Program-made: the position numbers and the translations under genes
Assembly: GCF_035917235.1 (NCBI RefSeq)
Contig: NZ_CP108423.1
Span: forward strand, 2,235,001-2,299,000
Length of the DNA stretch: 64,000 bases
Reading direction: 5' to 3'
Source: Streptomyces sp. NBC_01294
Lineage (GTDB): Bacteria > Actinomycetota > Actinomycetes > Streptomycetales > Streptomycetaceae
Shown here: piece by piece, positions 1 to 8,027 of the stretch
How positions within the stretch are numbered: the stretch's first letter is position 1
How the letters are laid out: each line of letters starts with the position of its first letter
Notes under the pieces: model-generated
What the model saw: only the letters and a program-made list of their open reading frames with translations
Databases searched by the model: none
What the model was told of the DNA's origin: nothing

Positions 1-520
1 GAGCGGGCACGTCAGGTCGGAATAAGACCGACGCGCCACAACGTCCTCGCTGTGTAATTGCCTACAGGTACCGTCCGAAGACGACCCCGCAGGTCTTTTT
101 CAAAGGAACCTCATCCACCGAAATGGACGGGGTATCAACTTTTGGCGTTGATTTTTGGCACGCTGTTGAGTTCTCAAGGAACGGACGCTTCCTTTGTACT
201 CACCCTCTCGGGCTTTCCTCCGGGCTTTCGTTCTGTTCTTGCGTTTCCGACTCTATCAGACTCTTTCATGTCCGACTTCCTCGGCGCTTTCCAGGTTCTC
301 GCTTTCGCGTTTCCCTTTCCGACGATTCCGACTCTACCAGATTCATTTCCGCTCCGTTTCCGGAGGGATTCGAATTCCGATGGCCTTCGGAGGGCCTTTC
401 CCTTTCGGGCGGATCAGACTTTATCAGGTCTCCCTGGGTCTTGATTCCCACCCGCCCGCACGACCCGTCCGGACACACGTGTGTGCCCGGGTGTCGTGCG
501 AGGTGGAGACGTAAACGTAC
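1..520 (-). promoter_or_regulatory. rRNA operon leader and promoter region; 16S gene lies beyond the left edge
   Basis: This 5' region carries no credible gene. Read on the minus strand, about 180 to 1 matches what I remember of Streptomyces pre-16S leaders. It has the antitermination-type boxA element CCTTGAGAACTCAACAGC (about 162-179), then a small hairpin around ATCAACGCCAAAAGTTGAT, the run GTTCCTTTGAAAAAG, and CACAGCGAGGACG with a CTTATTCCG block near position 20. In known operons the 16S start follows within roughly 100 bases, so it should lie off the left end. Upstream (about 240-430) are repeated AT-richer blocks with -10-like hexamers, consistent with the multiple tandem promoters of Streptomyces rrn operons. 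The assignment rests on remembered leader sequences, not an alignment. Confidence 0.8.
250..426 (-). promoter_or_regulatory. Three tandem -10-like elements of the rrn promoters
   Basis: On the minus strand three similar blocks each contain a -10-like hexamer: TAAAGT (418-423), TAGAGT (331-336) and TAGAGT (250-255). They are preceded by CTGA or CTGG, and the last two are followed by CGGAA. Spacing is 81 and 87 bp. None has a clear TTGACN at 17-18 bp, so the -35 assignments are open. Multiple tandem promoters are typical of Streptomyces rrn operons. Confidence 0.5.
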
Positions 521-521
521 T

Positions 522-561
522 GGAGCGGGGCCCCCGGATGCAAATCCGGTTGCCCCGCTCC
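522..561 (-). terminator. Hairpin terminator after rnj, before the rrn promoters
   Basis: A perfect 10-bp stem (522-531 with 552-561) encloses an inner 6-bp stem CCGGAT/ATCCGG with a GCAA loop. There is no long U tract, as is usual for Streptomyces terminators. It starts 22 bp after the rnj stop codon and would insulate the rrn promoters from rnj read-through; both run leftward. Confidence 0.7.
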
Positions 562-583
562 CGTGCGGTCGCTACGGCGAGGG

Positions 584-2269
584 TCAGACCTCGACGACGA
601 CCGGGAGGATCATCGGGCGGCGGCGGTAGCTGTCCGAGACCCACTTGCCCATCGTGCGACGGATGAGCTGCTGGATCTGGTGGGGCTCCGCGACGCCGTC
701 GGAGGCCGCGCGTGCGATGGCCTCCTCGATCTTCGCGATGACCGGGCCGAAGGCCCCGTCATCGATGCCGGAGCCGCGGGCCTGGATGTTCGGACCGCTG
801 ACGACCTTGCCGGTGGTGCTGTCCACCACGACGTAGACCGAGATGATGCCCTCGTCGCCGAGGATCTTGCGGTCCTTGAGGTGGACTTCCGTGACGTCGC
901 CGACCGAGAGGCCGTCCACGTACACGTAGCCGGCCTGGACCTTGCCGGAGATCCGGGCCTTGCCGTCGATCAGGTCGACGACCACACCGTCCTCGGCGAT
1001 GACGATGCGGTCCTTGGGGACGCCCGTCATGGCACCGAGCTCGGCGTTGGCGCGCAGGTGGCGCCATTCGCCGTGGACCGGCATCAGGTTCCGCGGCTTG
1101 CAGATGTTGTAGAAGTACAGCAGCTCGCCGGCCGAGGCGTGGCCCGAGACGTGCACCTTGGCGTTGCCCTTGTGCACGACGTTGGCGCCCCAGCGGGTCA
1201 GGCCGTTGATCACGCGGTAGACCGCGTTCTCGTTGCCCGGGATGAGGGACGACGCCAGGATCACGGTGTCGCCGGGGACGATCCGGATCTGGTGGTCGCG
1301 GTTGGCCATGCGGGACAGGGCCGCCATCGGCTCGCCCTGGGAACCCGTGCAGACCAGGACGACCTCGTGGGCCGGCAGGTCGTCGAGGGTCTTGACGTCC
1401 ACGACGAGGCCGGCCGGGACCTTCAGGTAGCCCAGGTCGCGGGCGATGCCCATGTTGCGGACCATCGAGCGGCCGACGAAGGCGACCCTGCGGCCGTACT
1501 CGTGGGCGGCGTCGAGGATCTGCTGGATGCGGTGCACGTGGCTGGCGAAGCTGGCCACGATGATCCGGTTGTGGGCGTTCGCGAACACCGTGCGCAGGAC
1601 GTTGGAGATCTCGCGCTCGGGCGGCACGAAGCCCGGGACCTCGGCGTTCGTCGAGTCCGAGAGGAGGAGGTCGATGCCCTCTTCGCTCAGACGCGCGAAG
1701 GCGTGGAGGTCGGTGAGGCGCTTGTCCAGCGGGAGCTGGTCCATCTTGAAGTCGCCGGTGCAGACGACCATGCCGGCGCCGGTGCGGATCGCCACGGCCA
1801 GGGCGTCCGGGATGGAGTGGTTGACCGCGATGAACTCGCAGTCGAAGGGGCCGAGGTTCTCGCGCTCGCCTTCCTTCACCTCGAGGGTGTAGGGGCGGAT
1901 GCGGTGCTCCTGGAGCTTCGCCTCGATGAGGGCCAGCGTCAGCTTGGAGCCGATCAGCGGGATGTCCGGCTTCTCCCGGAGGAGGTAGGGGACGGCGCCG
2001 ATGTGGTCTTCGTGGCCGTGCGTGAGGACGATGCCCTCGATGTCGTCGAGGCGATCCCGGATGGACGAGAAGTCCGGAAGGATCAGGTCGATGCCCGGCT
2101 GCTCCTCCTCGGGGAAGAGGACGCCGCAGTCGACGATGAGCAGGCGGCCGTCGAACTCGAAGACGGTCATGTTGCGGCCGATCTCGCCGAGACCACCCAG
2201 GGGGGTGACCCTGAGGCCGCCCTTGGGCAGCTTCGGCGGCGGACCGAGTTCCGGATGCGGATGGCTCAA
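584..2269 (-). CDS. rnj: Ribonuclease J
   Basis: Metallo-beta-lactamase/beta-CASP ribonuclease of 561 residues, acting in mRNA decay and in 16S and other RNA processing. The zinc motif HGHEDH lies near residue 80 after the N-terminal RVTPLGGLGEIGRNM block. The beta-CASP and C-terminal RNase J regions follow to the conserved end RRRPMILPVVVEV. I chose the TTG start at 2269 because AGGAG lies 6 bp upstream and the protein then begins SHPHPEL like its Streptomyces relatives. The reading frame stays open to 2311, but that extension has no family support. The gene lies 125 bp downstream of dapA on the same strand, and its 3' end abuts a terminator and the rrn promoters. Confidence 0.95.
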   Translation of the reverse strand: MSHPHPELGPPPKLPKGGLRVTPLGGLGEIGRNMTVFEFDGRLLIVDCGVLFPEEEQPGIDLILPDFSSIRDRLDDIEGIVLTHGHEDHIGAVPYLLREKPDIPLIGSKLTLALIEAKLQEHRIRPYTLEVKEGERENLGPFDCEFIAVNHSIPDALAVAIRTGAGMVVCTGDFKMDQLPLDKRLTDLHAFARLSEEGIDLLLSDSTNAEVPGFVPPEREISNVLRTVFANAHNRIIVASFASHVHRIQQILDAAHEYGRRVAFVGRSMVRNMGIARDLGYLKVPAGLVVDVKTLDDLPAHEVVLVCTGSQGEPMAALSRMANRDHQIRIVPGDTVILASSLIPGNENAVYRVINGLTRWGANVVHKGNAKVHVSGHASAGELLYFYNICKPRNLMPVHGEWRHLRANAELGAMTGVPKDRIVIAEDGVVVDLIDGKARISGKVQAGYVYVDGLSVGDVTEVHLKDRKILGDEGIISVYVVVDSTTGKVVSGPNIQARGSGIDDGAFGPVIAKIEEAIARAASDGVAEPHQIQQLIRRTMGKWVSDSYRRRPMILPVVVEV

Positions 2270-2394
2270 AAGTGTCTCCTCACCACGCACGCCACGTACC
2301 CCGGAAGGCACGTGGCGCGCATGTCATTCGTGCACTTGTTCTTGTCTGTTTCTGTATTCGTTTGTTCGTTCTTATTTAGTTGTGAAGTCTGTTG

Positions 2395-3294
2395 TCAGAG
2401 CTGTACCCCGCCGGCGGCGAGGTCGCTCTTGAGCTGGGCCGTCTCTTCGGCGGTCAGCTCGACCAGCGGGAGCCGCAGCGGGCCCGCGGGCAGTCCCTGC
2501 AGGTTCAGCGCACCCTTGGTGGTCATGACGCCCTGGGTGCGGAACATGCCGGTGAAGACCGGGAGCAGCTTCTGGTGGATCTCGGCGGCCTTCTGGACGT
2601 CTCCGCCCAGGTGGGCCTCCAGCATGGCGCGCAGGTCCGGGGTGACCACGTGGCCGACCACGGAGACGAAGCCGACCGCGCCCACCGACAGGAGGGGCAG
2701 GTTCAGCATGTCGTCGCCCGAGTACCAGGCCAGTCCGCTCTGTGCGATGGCCCAGCTGGCGCGGCCGAGGTCGCCCTTGGCGTCCTTGTTGGCAACGATA
2801 CGGGGGTGCTCGGCCAGCCGGACGAGGGTTTCCGTCTCGATCGGGACACCGCTGCGGCCGGGGATGTCGTAGAGCATGACCGGCAGCTCGGTGGCGTCGG
2901 CGATCGCCGTGAAGTGCCGGAAGAGGCCCTCCTGCGGCGGCTTGCTGTAGTAGGGAGTCACGGCGAGCAGGCCGTGGGCGCCGGTGCGCTCGGCCTGGCG
3001 GGCCAGCTCGAGGGTGTGGCGGGTGTCGTTGGTGCCGATGCCGGCGACCACGTGGGCCCGGTCTCCGACGGCTTCGAGTACGGCTCGTACGAGGTCGTTT
3101 TTCTCCGCGTCGGTGGTGGTCGGCGACTCACCGGTGGTGCCGTTGATGATCAGGCCGTCGTTGCCTGCGTCCACCAGGTGGACGGCGAGCTGCTGCGCGC
3201 CGTCGAGGTCAAGTGCGCCATCCGCCGTGAACGGCGTGATCATGGCGGTGAGGACCCGCCCGAAGGGGGTCTGCGGAGTCGAGATCGGAGCCAT
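2395..3294 (-). CDS. dapA: 4-hydroxy-tetrahydrodipicolinate synthase
   Basis: Catalyses the first committed step of the diaminopimelate/lysine pathway, condensing pyruvate with aspartate semialdehyde in the cytoplasm. The 299-residue TIM barrel shows the substrate loop GTTGESPTT, the active-site tyrosine block TPYYSKPP and the Schiff-base lysine region IVANKDAKG. The ATG at 3294 gives the family-typical start MAPISTPQTPFG. An in-frame ATG at 3318 has a GAGGGG 11 bp upstream and would add eight residues, so the start is uncertain. dapB lies separately at 5854. The gene sits between thyX and rnj on the same strand, separated from thyX by a hairpin at 3394-3429. Confidence 0.95.
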   Translation of the reverse strand: MAPISTPQTPFGRVLTAMITPFTADGALDLDGAQQLAVHLVDAGNDGLIINGTTGESPTTTDAEKNDLVRAVLEAVGDRAHVVAGIGTNDTRHTLELARQAERTGAHGLLAVTPYYSKPPQEGLFRHFTAIADATELPVMLYDIPGRSGVPIETETLVRLAEHPRIVANKDAKGDLGRASWAIAQSGLAWYSGDDMLNLPLLSVGAVGFVSVVGHVVTPDLRAMLEAHLGGDVQKAAEIHQKLLPVFTGMFRTQGVMTTKGALNLQGLPAGPLRLPLVELTAEETAQLKSDLAAGGVQL

Positions 3295-3393
3295 GGGTAA
3301 CACGCTACTCGCTGCCATGCTCGCGGTGTCCCCTCGGGGGACGTCAACAGGGGGTGCGTCCGTCCCAGCGGCGGCCGGGAGAGGTCTTGGACG

Positions 3394-3429
3394 CCGGCAC
3401 TGCCTGCTCGGGGGTTCAAGCAGTGCCGG
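3394..3429 (-). terminator. Possible terminator between thyX and dapA
   Basis: A 10-bp inverted repeat CCGGCACTGC/GCAGTGCCGG with a 16-nt loop lies about 100 bp past the thyX stop and upstream of dapA. It probably ends thyX transcripts; no U tract is present. Confidence 0.45.
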
Positions 3430-3526
3430 GTCCGTTTGATCAGCCTAGATGAAGTTTATGAAACGTCGCAATACGGACACTTGGGACTTGACGCCGTACA
3501 TCCGTACGCTCCGGGCTCAGCAGGCC

Positions 3527-4267
3527 TTACGGGGCAACGCGGCCGTTGCCGTTGTAGGCCGCGTACGTGAGCGGCATGAGCCTGGCCCAGTGCTGCTCCA
3601 TCTTCTCGCCGACCATCTCGATCTCCCGCTGCGGGAAGGACGGGACGGCCGCGAGCTCGTGCTGCGTCCGCAGGCCGAGGAAGTGCATCAGCGAGCGCGC
3701 GTTGCAGGTGGCGTACATCGAGGAGAAAAGACCGACCGGCAGGACCGAACGGGCAACTTCCCGGGCCACGCCCGCGGCGAGCATCTCCTGGTAGGCCTCG
3801 TACGCCCGCACGTAGGAGTCCTCCATGACGCGGCCGGTCAGCTCCTGCTGCGCCTGGGTGCCCTCGACGAAGACGTACTTGCCCGGGCGGCCCTCCTGGA
3901 CCAGCTTGCGCTCGGCGTCCGGGACGTAGAAGACCGGCTCGAGCTCCCTGTAGCGGCCCGATTCCTCGTTGTACGACCAGCCCACGCGGTGGCGCATGAA
4001 CTCGCGGAAGACGAAGATCGGGGCACTGATGAAGAAGGTCATCGAGTTGTGCTCGAACGGGCTGCCGTGGCGGTCCCGCATCAGGTAGTTGATCAGGCCC
4101 TTGGAACGCTCCGGGTCCTTCTGCAGCTCCTCCAGGGACTGCTCGCCGGCCGTGGAGACGCGAGCGGCCCACAGCACGTCGGAGTCGGCGGCGGAGTGCT
4201 TCACCAGCTCCACCGTCACGTCACTGCGGAAGCTGGGTTTCAGATCTGAAGCGGCGGTGTCGCTCAC
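3527..4267 (-). CDS. thyX: FAD-dependent thymidylate synthase
   Basis: Makes dTMP from dUMP using methylenetetrahydrofolate and NADPH with FAD, a thymidylate route separate from ThyA. The protein is 246 residues. The ThyX signature RHRVGWSYNEESGRY begins at residue 92. The GTG at 4267 is preceded by GGAAGGAC with suitable spacing, and the protein then begins SDTAASDLKPSF. The longer open frame to 4411 shows no recognisable sequence. dapA lies downstream on the same strand; a small membrane protein gene diverges on the other side. Confidence 0.95.
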   Translation of the reverse strand: MSDTAASDLKPSFRSDVTVELVKHSAADSDVLWAARVSTAGEQSLEELQKDPERSKGLINYLMRDRHGSPFEHNSMTFFISAPIFVFREFMRHRVGWSYNEESGRYRELEPVFYVPDAERKLVQEGRPGKYVFVEGTQAQQELTGRVMEDSYVRAYEAYQEMLAAGVAREVARSVLPVGLFSSMYATCNARSLMHFLGLRTQHELAAVPSFPQREIEMVGEKMEQHWARLMPLTYAAYNGNGRVAP

Positions 4268-4479
4268 CGGAAGTCCTTCCAAACGTGCGTCCTGGGGCGC
4301 GCCCACTCTACGGCGCCCCTCGCGGGCCCGATGCAGACGCACGTCCGCCCCGGGCGCCCCCACAGCTGACGCACCGCCACGAATTTTGGCGAATGTCCCG
4401 AAATCCGGCACCGATTGGGCGGCTCGGACGTCCTAACCCCAGAGAACGCACACTTACCGATCCCGAGGAGATTCTCCTG

Positions 4480-4719
4480 ATGTTCCTCCGGCGCGAACCC
4501 GTCCCGTTCGCCTTCGTCGCCGAGTCCGACCGATTCCGAAGCAACGTCACTCCCCCGCCGCGCGAGCGTCTGGGCAAGACCCAGCTGGCCGCCCGTAGTC
4601 TGGTCGGACTGACCGTGGTGGCGGGGCTCGCGGGCTCACTGCTCTTCGGTATGCCCGCACTGCAGCCGAGCAAGGCGCCGGAGAAGTCGCAGCAGTCGGA
4701 GGCGTCCCAGGGGCGGTAG
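4480..4719 (+). CDS. Small single-pass membrane protein
   Basis: A 79-residue protein of unknown function. The ATG at 4480 has GAGGAG 9 bp upstream, favouring it over the upstream in-frame starts at 4285 onward, whose sequence looks non-coding. The N-terminal half is charged (MFLRREPVPFAFVAESDRF), one hydrophobic segment spans about residues 47-64 (SLVGLTVVAGLAGSLLFG), and a short polar tail rich in K, Q, S and E follows. It is expected in the cytoplasmic membrane. It is divergent from thyX and 47 bp upstream of another small membrane protein, possibly co-transcribed. I recall similar small proteins at this place in other Streptomyces. Confidence 0.7.
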   Translation: MFLRREPVPFAFVAESDRFRSNVTPPPRERLGKTQLAARSLVGLTVVAGLAGSLLFGMPALQPSKAPEKSQQSEASQGR

Positions 4720-4766
4720 CCTCACGGCACAGCCCAACCGAACGTGCATGTGAGTGAGGTCCAGCC

Positions 4767-5333
4767 GTGCCCCTGCCCTTCCTGACGGCCGACGGCGTAT
4801 CCGATGTGGATGACGACGGCGACGGCGACGAGATCCTGGCCCATGCCGACCAGGACCGCTGGCGGCGGCCCTACCGGCCCGGCCCCTGGCGCGTGGCCAT
4901 CTCCGCGCTGCTGCTCCTGCTGTCCGCCTTCATGCTGCTGGCCACGATGATCGTCGCCTTCGCCGGCGGGTGGGCCGGGGCCGGATTCTGCCTGGCCGCG
5001 GCCCTCGTGGTCGTCGGGTCGGCGGTGCAGACGCTGCGCGTGGGCGTGTGGGTGAGCCCTGCGGGGCTGCGCCGGGTGGGGTTCTTCGTGACCCGCACGG
5101 TCGCGTGGAGCGAGGTCACCGGGATCCGTACGGTGCAGCAGCCGGTCCGCTGGCTGGGACTGCCGAGGACCGTGCAGGGACAGGCGCTCACGATGTCCGG
5201 GACCGGCGGCGCGGAGCCGCCGGTGCTGCTGACCGACCACAACGCGGATTTCCTGTCGCGGGCGGAAGCCTTCGACCGGGCCGCCGACGCGCTCGCGGAC
5301 TGGGCCGACGAGTACGGCCCGGTGCCCGCCTGA
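4767..5333 (+). CDS. PH-domain-like membrane protein
   Basis: A 188-residue protein starting with GTG at 4767, preceded by GAGTGAGGT. It has an acidic N-terminal stretch (DVDDDGDGDE), two hydrophobic helices at about residues 40-62 and 70-90, then a soluble C-terminal domain whose opening (VGVWVSPAGLRRVGFFVTRTVAWSEV, broken here at natural strands) resembles bacterial PH (bPH2-type) domains. The topology suggests a membrane-anchored protein with a cytoplasmic PH-like fold. The domain call is by pattern only; no enzymatic residues are evident. It converges with the minus-strand gene at 5386, with a shared hairpin between them. Confidence 0.7.
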   Translation: MPLPFLTADGVSDVDDDGDGDEILAHADQDRWRRPYRPGPWRVAISALLLLLSAFMLLATMIVAFAGGWAGAGFCLAAALVVVGSAVQTLRVGVWVSPAGLRRVGFFVTRTVAWSEVTGIRTVQQPVRWLGLPRTVQGQALTMSGTGGAEPPVLLTDHNADFLSRAEAFDRAADALADWADEYGPVPA

Positions 5334-5370
5334 CCCACGGGTCGCGAGGTACGGCGGAGCACGCCACGGG

Positions 5371-5403
5371 AAGCCCGTGCAGGAATCAGACCTGTACGGG
5401 CTT
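5371..5403. terminator. Bidirectional hairpin between convergent genes
   Basis: A 13-bp stem (5371-5383 with 5391-5403, one G-U pair) with a 7-nt loop. Its right arm includes the last codons and stop of the minus-strand gene ending at 5386. It can serve both that gene and the plus-strand gene ending at 5333. Confidence 0.55.
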
Positions 5404-5838
5404 CTTGTCGTGCAGGGCGATCGCGCGCAGCATGGCCTTGCGGGCCCGCGGGGTGTCACGGGCGTCGTGGTAGGCGACGGCGAGCCGGAACCAGCTGCGC
5501 CAGTCCCCCGGCGCGTCCTCGGTCTCGGCCCTGCGGCGCGCGAAGACCTCGTCGGCGGAGTCCCTCAGGATCCGCCCGTACTGGTCCCGCTCCAGCTCGT
5601 CGACGGGCAGGCCGCCCTCGGCCTCCAGCTCGGCCGCGAGGTGGTGGGCCCGCGTGACGAAGCGGGTGTTCTTCCAGAGGAACCAGACGCCGATGACCGG
5701 CAGGATCAGCACGGCCACCCCGAAGGTGACGGTGAGCCAGGTGCCGTGCCGGATCAGCATCAGGCCCCGGCTGCCGACCAGGACGAAGTACACGACCAGG
5801 ACGGCGGCCGTGAGGAAGTACGTGATCTTCGCGCGCAT
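5386..5838 (-). CDS. Two-pass membrane protein with TPR-like tail
   Basis: A 150-residue protein with hydrophobic helices at about residues 5-26 and 36-56, then a charged cytoplasmic tail. The end of the tail (WRSWFRLAVAYHDARDTPRA) looks like a single tetratricopeptide-type helix pair. The function is unknown. It lies 15 bp downstream of dapB and is probably the last gene of the rpsO-pnp-M16-dapB transcription unit. That conserved position suggests a housekeeping role, but nothing in the sequence says which. Confidence 0.75.
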   Translation of the reverse strand: MRAKITYFLTAAVLVVYFVLVGSRGLMLIRHGTWLTVTFGVAVLILPVIGVWFLWKNTRFVTRAHHLAAELEAEGGLPVDELERDQYGRILRDSADEVFARRRAETEDAPGDWRSWFRLAVAYHDARDTPRARKAMLRAIALHDKKPVQV

Positions 5839-5853
5839 CGTGAATCAGTCCGG

Positions 5854-6615
<762 letters not shown>

Positions 6616-6647
6616 TTAAATCAACACAGACTTGCTTGCCGTGGGAA

Positions 6648-8027
6648 CTAGGCGACCGCTTCGTCGAGGCGGGCGGCCTGCTTCTCCTTCAGCGGGCCGA
6701 TCACCGCGAGCGAGGGGCGCTGGGCCAGTACATCCTGTGCGACCGACCGGACGTCGTCCGGGGTCACGGCGGCGATCCTGGCCAGCATGTCGTCGACCGA
6801 CATCTGGTCGCCCCAGCACAGCTCGCTCTTGCCGATGCGGTTCATGATCGCGCCGGTGTCCTCCAGGCCGAGGACGGTCGAGCCGGAGAGCTGGCCGATG
6901 GCCCGCCTGATCTCGTCGTCGGCCAGTCCTTCGGAGGCGACCTTGTCGAGTTCGTCGCGGCAGATCCGGAGCACGTCGTGGACCTGGTTGGGCCGGCAGC
7001 CCGCGTACACGCCGAAGAGACCGGTGTCGGCGAAGCCCGAGGTGTACGAGTACACGCTGTAGGCGAGGCCGCGCTTCTCCCGGACCTCCTGGAAGAGGCG
7101 GGAGGACATGCCGCCGCCGAGGGCGGTGTTCAGTACGCCCAGCGCCCAGCGGCGCTCGTCGGTGCGGGCGAGGCCGGGCATGCCGAGGACCACGTGGGCC
7201 TGCTCGGTCTTGCGGTTCACCAGGTCGACGCGGCCGGCGGTGCGGATGCGCTTGGTGCCGGTGCGCGGGCCGATCGGCTCGGCGTCGGTGCGGGTCAGCG
7301 CACCGGCCTTCTCGAAGGCGGCACGTACCTGGCGCACGACCTTGTTGTGGTCGACGTTGCCGGCGGCGGCCACGACCAGGTGCGTCGGGTCGTAGTGCTT
7401 CTTGTAGAAGCGGCGGATCCGGTCGGCGCCGAGTGCGTTGATCGTGTCGACGGTGCCGAGGACCGGACGCCCCAGGGGGGTGTCCCCGTACATGGTCTGC
7501 GCGAACAGGTCGTGGACCATGTCGCCCGGGTCGTCCTCGGTCATCGCGATCTCTTCGAGGATGACCCCGCGCTCGGCGTCGACGTCCTCCTCGCGGATCA
7601 GCGAGCCGGTGAGCATGTCGCAGACCACGTCGATGGCCAGCGGCAGGTCGGTGTCGAGCACCCGGGCGTAGTAGCAGGTGTACTCCTTCGCCGTGAAGGC
7701 GTTCATCTCGCCGCCGACCGCGTCGATCGCGGAGGAGATGTCGAGGGCGCTGCGCTTCTCGGTGCCCTTGAAGAGGAGGTGCTCCAGGTAGTGCGTGGCG
7801 CCGTTCAGCGTGGGCGTCTCGTCGCGGGAGCCGACGTGCGCCCAGATGCCGAAGGTGGCGGAGCGGACGGAGGGCAGCGTCTCGGTGACGATGCGCAGCC
7901 CGCCGGGCAGGACCGTGCGCCGGACGGTGCCGATGCCGTTGCTGCCCTGGAGGAGGGTTTGGGTACGGGCGACGGCCCGCCCCTCCGAAGAGGGGCGGGC
8001 CGTCACACGGGAACTACGCGACATCAC
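6648..8027 (-). CDS. M16 family zinc metallopeptidase (pitrilysin-like)
   Basis: A 459-residue peptidase of the mitochondrial-processing-peptidase-like M16B group. The inverted zinc motif HYLEH sits in [13 protein letters not shown] near residue 70, with the distal glutamate region [18 protein letters not shown]. The C-terminal M16 domain includes [21 protein letters not shown]. Translation can start at GTG 8027 (overlapping the pnp stop as GTGA) or ATG 8024 (TGATG), so it is probably coupled to pnp. Codons 8-20 encode a perfect 15-bp hairpin (7971-8004) that may attenuate transcription. The pnp-M16-dapB order is conserved in Streptomyces; the natural substrate is unknown to me. Confidence 0.93.
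   Translation of the reverse strand: MMSRSSRVTARPSSEGRAVARTQTLLQGSNGIGTVRRTVLPGGLRIVTETLPSVRSATFGIWAHVGSRDETPTLNGATHYLEHLLFKGTEKRSALDISSAIDAVGGEMNAFTAKEYTCYYARVLDTDLPLAIDVVCDMLTGSLIREEDVDAERGVILEEIAMTEDDPGDMVHDLFAQTMYGDTPLGRPVLGTVDTINALGADRIRRFYKKHYDPTHLVVAAAGNVDHNKVVRQVRAAFEKAGALTRTDAEPIGPRTGTKRIRTAGRVDLVNRKTEQAHVVLGMPGLARTDERRWALGVLNTALGGGMSSRLFQEVREKRGLAYSVYSYTSGFADTGLFGVYAGCRPNQVHDVLRICRDELDKVASEGLADDEIRRAIGQLSGSTVLGLEDTGAIMNRIGKSELCWGDQMSVDDMLARIAAVTPDDVRSVAQDVLAQRPSLAVIGPLKEKQAARLDEAVA
7971..8004 (-). terminator. UUCG-capped hairpin inside the start of the M16 gene
   Basis: On the minus strand a perfect 15-bp GC-rich stem is closed by a C(UUCG)G tetraloop. It begins 20 nt after the pnp stop codon yet lies in codons 8-20 of the peptidase gene. 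It could end part of the pnp transcripts, block 3' exonucleases, or limit M16 translation. There is no U tract. Confidence 0.5.

Noticed and set aside
58..666. Several small open frames in the rrn leader and promoter region
   Set aside because: They overlap in many frames, lack ribosome binding sites and fall in recognisable leader RNA and promoter sequence.
563..2872. A 769-residue plus-strand frame opposite rnj and dapA
   Set aside because: It is Val/Asp/Gly-rich shadow sequence crossing two genes and their gap.
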